11,210 nucleotides of DNA from Chloroflexota bacterium (GTDB lineage Bacteria > Chloroflexota > Anaerolineae > Anaerolineales > Anaerolineaceae). Shown piece after piece: positions 6,285 through 11,210 of the stretch. Numbering within the stretch: the first letter of the stretch is position 1; the number at the start of each line of letters is the position of its first letter. The stretch lies in assembly GCA_029265085.1 (NCBI GenBank), contig JAJUJY010000139.1, forward strand, positions 1 through 11,210. Direction: 5' to 3'. The notes under the pieces were generated by a model. It was given only the letters and a program-made list of their open reading frames with translations. It did no database searches and had not been told where the DNA came from. The translations under genes were made by a program, and so were the position numbers.

Positions 6285-7059
6285 CTTCCTTGAATACCAG
6301 ACCATGCCAGATGGACGGCCGTTTTTGCTCCCCGGCGGACGCACCGGCTGCCTGCTGCTACACGGCTCTACCGCAATGCCTGCGGAAATGCGCTATTTAG
6401 GGGATTTTCTCCATGCGCGCGGACTGACCGTTCTGGGTCAGCGGTTGGCCGGTCACGGCACACACCCGCGCGATCTCTACCGCACCCGCTGGCAGGACTG
6501 GTTAACCTCCATTGAGGATGGATTAGCCATATTGAGCGGAATGACCGACCGGATTTTTATTGCTGGGCTGTCTTTAGGCGGCGCGCTTGCCCTGCTGGCC
6601 GCTGCCCGCTACCCCCTGGCCGGTGTGATCGCGATGGCCGCGCCGGTGCTCCCTTTTGACCAGAATACCCAAATCCGCATGATTCTGCAGCGGATTTTTA
6701 TGCCCTGGGTGCGCAAATTTCCCAACGAACCCGACCATCCGCTGAAAGGCCGCCGCGAGATAAACTACCCGGCATACCCGGCTTTCCCTTCTCGCATGCA
6801 AAATGAAGGCGTGCAAATGATCCGGATCACGGCCAGCGAACTGCCCCGCGTCCAGTGCCCTGCGCTGTTAATCTACTCCAATCATGATCCGTTTGTACCG
6901 GTCGAAAACGCTGACTATGCGCAGGAACACCTCGGCAGCACCGACAAAACCCTTTTGCGCCTCGACCATTTTGACCATGCCATTCCCCGCGATCCCAAAC
7001 GCGAGGTCCCCTTTGCCGCGATTGCTCAATTCCTTGAAAGGCTTTCTGCACAAGAATGA
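6274..7059 (+). CDS. Alpha/beta hydrolase, carboxylesterase-like (copy 2, diverged paralog)
   Basis: This 261-residue paralog of the preceding hydrolase overlaps it by 11 nt in another frame. The triad is intact: Ser100 in GLSLGG, Asp205 in SNHDPFVPVEN and His235 in FDHAIPRD. It shares the PFxxPGG[KR]TGCLLxHG lead and the LAGHxTxPxDLxRTxWxDW block with copy 1. It differs at the oxyanion loop (HGSTAMP instead of HGFTGTP) and in the cap (about 125-180, with MPWVRKFPNEPDHPLKGR), so a different substrate range is likely. Ser replaces the aromatic after HG, a visible change in the acyl pocket. GGCGGAAG lies upstream of the ATG. It is part of the same operon, and its stop overlaps the transporter start by 4 nt (ATGA). 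Confidence 0.9.
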   Translation: MTIDFLEYQTMPDGRPFLLPGGRTGCLLLHGSTAMPAEMRYLGDFLHARGLTVLGQRLAGHGTHPRDLYRTRWQDWLTSIEDGLAILSGMTDRIFIAGLSLGGALALLAAARYPLAGVIAMAAPVLPFDQNTQIRMILQRIFMPWVRKFPNEPDHPLKGRREINYPAYPAFPSRMQNEGVQMIRITASELPRVQCPALLIYSNHDPFVPVENADYAQEHLGSTDKTLLRLDHFDHAIPRDPKREVPFAAIAQFLERLSAQE

Positions 7060-8231
7060 CCCGCGACCTGCTGCTCGTCACGCTCTCCTTGTTTGCCTGG
7101 GGGTTTGGTGAAGGCGCATTTGTCTTTTTCCAGACCCTGTACATGGAGCAGTTGGGGGCCAGCCCGATCCAGATCGGTGCGGTGCTCAGCGCGATGGGTC
7201 TTTCGATGGCCTTTTCGCAAGCCCCGGCTGGCTACCTGGCAGACCGTTTTGGCCAGCGCCCGTTGATGTGGTTCTCCTGGCTGATGGGCGTTCTGGCTAC
7301 CTGGCTGATGGCCTTGGCCAATGCACTGCCTGCTTTTATTGCCGGTTTTTTGATTTACGGCCTGACCGCCTCTGTCATGGCACCGATGAACAGTTATATC
7401 ACCGCCGTGCGCGGCAAGTGGAACGCTGAACGCGCCCTGACCGTCACTGCCGGAGTGTATAACCTGGGCATGGTACTCAGTCCTTCACTCGGCGGCCTGC
7501 TGGCGGCGCGTTTTGGTCTGCGCTCGGTCTATTGGTTCGGCGCCGTCCTTTTTGTCGTCTCCACCGTGATTGTGCTCTTCATCCGCAAACCGCCGGTTGA
7601 ATTCCATACCGAATCAGAAAAACCAGGCTGGCTGACCCATAACAAATCGTTCATGGTCCTGCTTGGTCTGACCCTGCTGACCATGTTCGCTCTCTACCTG
7701 CCCCAACCGCTCACCCCTAACTTTTTGCAAAATGAACGCGGCCTGACGATCCAACAAATTGGTTGGATGGGCACGCTGGCCAGTTTGGGGATGGTCGTTC
7801 TCTCGCTCACCCTGGGACATTTGCAGGGCAAAACCGGTTTTTTGGTTGCCCAGCCGCTGCTGGCGTTGTTTTCCATCTTCATCTGGCACGGACGCGGTGT
7901 GGCCGTCTTTGGGCTGGGCTATTTCCTCTCCGGCGGCTACCGCCTGGCGCGGGCAATGGTGCTTGCCGAAGCGCGCAAATTGATCCATGCCCGCCAGACC
8001 GGACTGGCCTACGGCCTGCTGGAAACCGCCAACGCGGTGGCGATCATTCTGGCGCCCATGCTGGCCGGATTCCTCTATCAAAATGATCCCCGGCAGGTAT
8101 ACCAGGTGGCCTTATTGATGATCGCCCTCGTGCTGCTGCTGAATTTGATCCTTCTGCCGCGCCTGCGCGCGCCCAAAGAGACTGCGCCCGCCCCAATTGC
8201 CCCCCTTACGGAGACGCCTTATGCCAGTTGA
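7056..8231 (+). CDS. Major facilitator superfamily (MFS) transporter
   Basis: This inner-membrane secondary transporter of 391 residues has about 11-12 hydrophobic segments. The cytoplasmic loop between TM2 and TM3 carries the MFS motif A, GYLADRFGQRP (59-69). A second, motif-A-like loop appears after TM8 (LGHLQGKTG, 253-261) but is degenerate. A central hydrophilic loop at about 176-198 (KPPVEFHTESEKPG) separates the two six-helix halves. The start ATG overlaps the stop of hydrolase 2 (ATGA) and the end overlaps the metallo-hydrolase by 11 nt, so it belongs to the same operon. Uptake or efflux cannot be told from the sequence; the neighbouring hydrolases and ArsR-type regulator would fit uptake of their substrate or export of a toxic compound. 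Confidence 0.93.
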   Translation: MTRDLLLVTLSLFAWGFGEGAFVFFQTLYMEQLGASPIQIGAVLSAMGLSMAFSQAPAGYLADRFGQRPLMWFSWLMGVLATWLMALANALPAFIAGFLIYGLTASVMAPMNSYITAVRGKWNAERALTVTAGVYNLGMVLSPSLGGLLAARFGLRSVYWFGAVLFVVSTVIVLFIRKPPVEFHTESEKPGWLTHNKSFMVLLGLTLLTMFALYLPQPLTPNFLQNERGLTIQQIGWMGTLASLGMVVLSLTLGHLQGKTGFLVAQPLLALFSIFIWHGRGVAVFGLGYFLSGGYRLARAMVLAEARKLIHARQTGLAYGLLETANAVAIILAPMLAGFLYQNDPRQVYQVALLMIALVLLLNLILLPRLRAPKETAPAPIAPLTETPYAS

Positions 8232-8853
8232 AATCCATACCTACACGCTCGGACCGCTTGAAAACAACACCTACCTGCTGGTGGACAGCGCCACCCGCCA
8301 GGCTGCTATCATTGACCCATCTTTTGACGTGCAGCGCCTGCTGCCTATTCTGCAAGAAAACGGCTGGCAGCTCGCCCAGGTCTGGCTGACTCATGCGCAT
8401 TTTGACCACATTGCCGGGGTCAAGCTGCTCTGCGCGGCTTTTCCCGGCCTGCCGGTAGCGCTCCATCCCGCCGACCTGGACCTCTGGCGTAACGGCGGCG
8501 GCGCGCCGATCTTTGGCATCCAGATGGACACCGGCCCCGAACCCTCCCTGCCGCTGGCACACGCGCAAATGCTGGCGCTCGGCGAGTCTCAGGTGGAAGT
8601 GCGCCACACCCCCGGCCACACCCGCGGCCACGTTGTCTTTTACTGCGCCGCGGCGCAAACCCTCTTTAGCGGCGACCTGCTCTTCAAGCATTCCGTTGGC
8701 CGCACCGACCTGCCCGGCGGTGATGAAAACCAGCTTTTGCAATCGATCTACACCCAGGTGCTGACGCTGCCGGTAGAAACCCGCCTGCTCTCCGGCCACG
8801 GCCCCGCCTCCACCCTCCAGGCTGAGGTGGAAGAAAATCCGTATATCCGGTAA
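8221..8853 (+). CDS. Metallo-beta-lactamase-fold hydrolase, glyoxalase II-like
   Basis: This 210-residue cytoplasmic hydrolase of the MBL superfamily carries a complete dimetal site: THAHFDH (H58, H60, D62, H63), H133 in HTPGHTRGH, D152 in FSGDLLF and H193 in LLSGHGP. The segment HSVGRTDLPGGD (157-168) and the ending STLQAEVEENPY are typical of the short bacterial glyoxalase-II-like group (YcbL type), which hydrolyses S-acyl glutathione or similar thioesters. It lacks the extra C-terminal helical domain of classic GloB. The ATG at 8221 is preferred over one at 8197 because GGAG (about 8210-8213) precedes it and the MPVEIHTYTLGPLENNTYL N-terminus is canonical. It is the last gene of the operon, overlapping the MFS gene by 11 nt. 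The natural substrate is unknown. Confidence 0.93.
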   Translation: MPVEIHTYTLGPLENNTYLLVDSATRQAAIIDPSFDVQRLLPILQENGWQLAQVWLTHAHFDHIAGVKLLCAAFPGLPVALHPADLDLWRNGGGAPIFGIQMDTGPEPSLPLAHAQMLALGESQVEVRHTPGHTRGHVVFYCAAAQTLFSGDLLFKHSVGRTDLPGGDENQLLQSIYTQVLTLPVETRLLSGHGPASTLQAEVEENPYIR

Positions 8854-8905
8854 GCGCGCCAGGCTGGGGGAAATCCATACGGCCTCAACATTACTATTCT
8901 GTAAA

Positions 8906-8934
8906 TCTGCGCCGATCAGACATTACCGTATAAT
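8906..8934 (+). promoter_or_regulatory. Possible promoter of the O-antigen ligase-like gene
   Basis: A perfect -10 TATAAT lies at 8929-8934 in an AT-rich stretch. At a 17-nt spacing the -35 position (TCTGCG, 8906-8911) matches the consensus poorly, so activity may need an activator or another sigma factor. Transcription from here would give a leader of about 245 nt that contains the G-rich repeat cluster. Confidence 0.4.
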
Positions 8935-9017
8935 AAACAATAGCATAAGTTGACCCCTCCCTTCGCGTCTCCCCTCATTTTGCACCGCAGCCCTTCTGGC
9001 TAGAAAGTAATTCTTGT

Positions 9018-9120
9018 AAATGGGGGACGAAAGGAAAAATTCAGATCATTTCCCCCCATTTTCTTTCGCGCTTTATGAATCAGAGCGGAGGATGTGCATC
9101 GAAAATGGGGGGATGAAAGG
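9018..9120 (+). repeat. Three-copy G-rich motif with competing inverted pairings
   Basis: Copy 1 (9018-9034) reads AAATGGGGGACGAAAGG. Copy 3 (9103-9120) reads AAATGGGGGGATGAAAGG in the same direction. Copy 2 (9047-9062) is inverted and carries AAAATGGGGGGAAATG on the minus strand. Copy 2 can pair with copy 1 (9018-9026 with 9053-9061, 9 bp) or with copy 3 (9051-9063 with 9101-9113, 13 bp perfect, 37-nt loop), but not with both. This is a direct observation; function is not shown. It could be a regulatory RNA switch, protein sites or a small dispersed repeat. Confidence 0.75.
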
Positions 9121-9188
9121 GGGGCTTCAAGGTCACAACATCCGATTCCGGCCTGTTTGCCTGTCGGAACGGCGGAGCATGCCAGACG

Positions 9189-11210
9189 ATGAACACTTCT
9201 TCACCCACACACCTTTCCCCATTAAACCTCCTGCAGCAGTCCGCGCTGATCCTGGTGGTCAGCCTGATGCTGCTGGTCTTTGGTTACACCGCCGCCATCA
9301 TCGAACAGCGCATCATGCTGGTTGGCGCCGGGCTGCTGACGCTGGTGGGACTGGCCTGGCTGATCTCCGGGCGGCGCTCCGCCATCCCCCTCCGCCTTCC
9401 GCTGCTGGTCTGGCTGGCAGCCTACACCGCTTCGGTGATCTTCTCCATCGACCCGCGCCGCTCGCTCTCACAGATGTTCTGGATGAGCACCGCCTTGCTG
9501 GCCTTCACCCTCATTTACGACCTGACCGCGCGCGGCTGGCCGTCCAAATGGGTCATTCGCGGCCTGTTGATCGTTGGCGCGCTGCAAGTTGCCCGCGGAC
9601 TGGGCGACACGCTGCTCTGGTACCGCCAGTGGCTGGCCGTCCATCCCGGCGACTGGCTGCCTGCCGTCACCTACCGGCCCAATTCGGCCAACCTGATCGC
9701 CCTCTTTGTCAACCTCGCCCTGGTCTGGGCTGCCGCCAAACTGCTCACGGCGCGTACCTGGGCCGCGCGGACTGCCTGGGCCGTTTTTATCGCGGCTGCC
9801 GGCCTGGTGCTCTTCATCACCTCCTCGCGCGGAGGCTGGCTGGGCGCTGCCGCCGCGATCCTCGTTCTCGGCCTGCTCTCGCTCTATTACAACCTGCTGC
9901 CCTGGCGGCAGGCCTGGAATTTCCTGCGCCGCAAACCGCTCCTGCTGGCCGTGTTGATCCTGCTGCTGCTGGCACTGGCCGCTGCGGGCGGCTCCGTCTT
10001 GATCCGGCAGGCCTTCCACCCCACCCACGGCTCGATGACCTCGGCGCGCACGCCCTTCTGGGGACCCGCGCTGCAGGCCTTCCGCCAGCACCCGCTGACC
10101 GGTTCCGGCCCCTTCACCTACGCCACCTGGTTCATCTCCAAGAACTCCGTCCCGCCCGAAGCGATCTACGGGCACTCGCACGGCACGCCCTTTAACCTGC
10201 TGGCCGAGATGGGTCTGGCCGGGCTGCTTGGCCTGGGCGGGCTGGCCTTCTTTTACCTCAAAACGTGGCTGCCTCGTCTGAAAAATGCCCCCGCGGAGCT
10301 GATCCCGCTTTACCTGGGATGCGCTGCCTACCTGGCGGCCTTCCTGGTGCACAGCCTGTTCGACTGCTTCCACGTGGAACCGGCCGGGCTGTGGTCGCTG
10401 GCGATTGTGCTCGGCGCGGCTCTCGGCGCAGGCGCGCCCGCCCCGTTGGACAAACCCCGCCGCCCCTGGACCGTCTTGCCCGTGATCGCAGCCGCCTGGA
10501 TCGGGCTGTGGCTGGCCGCGCCTTACCAGCAGGGTGTGCTGGCGGCCAATTCCGGGCAGTGGCAAACCGCCCGCGCGGACTTTCAAACCGCTATCCGGCG
10601 CGACCCCTGGAACGCACTGGCGCACCAACAGTTAGCCCTGGTGGATGCCGTCCTGGCCGGGCAGGGACAAGCAGACCTGCTGCCGGAAGCCGTCCGCGAA
10701 CTGCAAACCGCCATCCGTTTTGAGCCGGGCTGGGCGCTGAACCATGCCAACTTGAGCGCACTGCTGGCCGCGCAGGGCGATCTCTCCGCTGCGCTGGCTG
10801 CCGCCCAAGATGCGGCTGCGCTGGCGCCTTCGGCGCCGCTCTACACGCTCAACCTGGCCGTGATTGCCGAGCTGGCCGGAGACGAACCCGCCGCCCGCGC
10901 CGCCTACACAGACTTTTTAACCCGCCGCCCCGACACCGCCGCGGATGCCTTCTGGCAGGCCGCGCCGCTGCGCCAGTCTGTGCTGGCCGCAGTGCAGCTC
11001 CCGGCTCCGGTCACCCGCACCACCGCGGAACGTGCAGCCGCGCTGGCCGCCGACCCCAACCGCATGCGCAATTACAACGCGCTGGCGCGCGCGTACCTGG
11101 ATGAAGGCCGCCTGGACCAGGCCGCCGCGCTGCTGCAAACCGGCGGGCTGGCTTATGCAAATGCACCCGCCGACAGCCTGGAGCGCACCTGGCTGCTGGC
11201 CGAACTGGCC
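9189..11210 (+). CDS. O-antigen ligase-like (Wzy_C) membrane protein with TPR tail, partial
   Basis: The frame is open from the ATG at 9189 to the window end (674 codons), so the C-terminus is missing. About residues 17-445 are multi-spanning membrane, with hydrophobic stretches near 17-35, 42-60, 67-82, 100-112, 163-185, 195-212, 217-235, 250-272, 338-358, 370-390, 400-416 and 428-446. The Wzy_C/O-antigen ligase-type signatures are YRPNSANLIALF (162-173), ITSSRGGWLGA (210-220) and GHSHGTPFNLLAEMGLAGLLG (328-348). The long loop at about 272-330 would be extracytoplasmic. From about residue 447 on come degenerate, Ala-rich TPR units (about 449-474, 479-514, 516-548, 549-582, 620-651). Such fusions are common in Chloroflexota and other bacteria and are thought to act in surface polysaccharide assembly or protein glycosylation; the acceptor is unknown. 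GGAG at 9174-9177 supports the start. Confidence 0.87.
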   Translation, partial: MNTSSPTHLSPLNLLQQSALILVVSLMLLVFGYTAAIIEQRIMLVGAGLLTLVGLAWLISGRRSAIPLRLPLLVWLAAYTASVIFSIDPRRSLSQMFWMSTALLAFTLIYDLTARGWPSKWVIRGLLIVGALQVARGLGDTLLWYRQWLAVHPGDWLPAVTYRPNSANLIALFVNLALVWAAAKLLTARTWAARTAWAVFIAAAGLVLFITSSRGGWLGAAAAILVLGLLSLYYNLLPWRQAWNFLRRKPLLLAVLILLLLALAAAGGSVLIRQAFHPTHGSMTSARTPFWGPALQAFRQHPLTGSGPFTYATWFISKNSVPPEAIYGHSHGTPFNLLAEMGLAGLLGLGGLAFFYLKTWLPRLKNAPAELIPLYLGCAAYLAAFLVHSLFDCFHVEPAGLWSLAIVLGAALGAGAPAPLDKPRRPWTVLPVIAAAWIGLWLAAPYQQGVLAANSGQWQTARADFQTAIRRDPWNALAHQQLALVDAVLAGQGQADLLPEAVRELQTAIRFEPGWALNHANLSALLAAQGDLSAALAAAQDAAALAPSAPLYTLNLAVIAELAGDEPAARAAYTDFLTRRPDTAADAFWQAAPLRQSVLAAVQLPAPVTRTTAERAAALAADPNRMRNYNALARAYLDEGRLDQAAALLQTGGLAYANAPADSLERTWLLAELA

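Larger units (their letters stand above)
8854..9188 (+). other. 335-nt gene-free leader of the O-antigen ligase-like gene
   Basis: This region has no convincing ORF and no obvious terminator for the upstream operon. It holds a TATAAT box at 8929-8934 and, at 9018-9120, a cluster of G/C-run repeats described separately. A ribosome-binding sequence GGAG at 9174-9177 lies 11 nt before the ATG of the next gene. The AT-rich stretch 8887-8945 contrasts with the high-GC coding sequence on both sides. Confidence 0.6.

Noticed and set aside
8950..8980. TTGACC at 8950-8955 as the -35 of a second promoter
   Set aside because: No acceptable -10 is found 16-18 nt downstream; that region is C-rich.
9020..10195. 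391-codon plus-strand ORF overlapping the O-antigen ligase-like gene
   Set aside because: It lacks a ribosome site, its translation is rich in Arg, Pro and His with no membrane or domain pattern, and it is a shifted-frame shadow of the clearly hydrophobic real protein in the frame of 9189.
9468..10628. 386-codon minus-strand ORF
   Set aside because: It is antisense to the O-antigen ligase-like gene and rich in Gln, Gly and Arg; long antisense ORFs are expected in high-GC coding sequence and no family pattern is visible.
1..11210. CRISPR array, insertion sequence, integrase, phage or toxin-antitoxin genes
   Set aside because: No regularly spaced direct repeats, transposase or recombinase motifs, or terminal inverted repeats with target duplications were seen.

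Overview
The window looks like a chromosomal segment from a bacterium with moderate-to-high GC content. I infer Chloroflexota, probably Anaerolineae-like, from the style of the proteins and the combination of a T-box-controlled leuS, an ArsR-DUF2087 regulator and an O-antigen-ligase/TPR membrane protein. No marker in the window proves the phylum. There are no mobile elements, CRISPR arrays or rRNA genes.

Left part (1-3621, mostly minus strand). The 3' end of a secreted-type CAP/SCP domain gene (plus strand) meets a convergent leuS (minus strand). leuS encodes a 924-residue leucyl-tRNA synthetase with an unusual insert of roughly 90-100 residues between its editing domain and the return to the catalytic core. 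Its 5' leader is a recognisable T-box riboswitch: a CUC leucine specifier, a T-box with the UGGU bulge that matches an A73 tRNA, and an overlapping intrinsic terminator. Upstream on the same strand lie two alanine tRNA genes (anticodons CGC and GGC), a strong sigma70-type promoter (TTGACA-17-TAAAAT), and a terminator-like hairpin between the tRNAs and the T-box.

Middle part (3732-8853, plus strand). A divergent promoter drives what appears to be a six-gene operon with very tight spacing: an ArsR-type regulator with a C-terminal DUF2087 domain, an M24 Xaa-Pro-type dipeptidase, two tandem paralogous alpha/beta hydrolases, an MFS transporter and a glyoxalase-II-like metallo-beta-lactamase hydrolase. 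The last four junctions are a 5-nt gap, an 11-nt overlap, a 4-nt overlap and an 11-nt overlap, so translational coupling is likely. The enzymes suggest hydrolysis of small esters, thioesters or peptides together with transport, but no substrate can be read from the sequence.

Right part (8854-11210, plus strand). A 335-nt gene-free leader holds a TATAAT box and three copies of a G-rich motif, one inverted, able to form two mutually exclusive hairpins. It precedes a large gene encoding an O-antigen ligase-like multi-spanning membrane protein with a C-terminal TPR tail, which runs off the end of the window. This gene is visibly more GC-rich than leuS and its neighbours at the left end.
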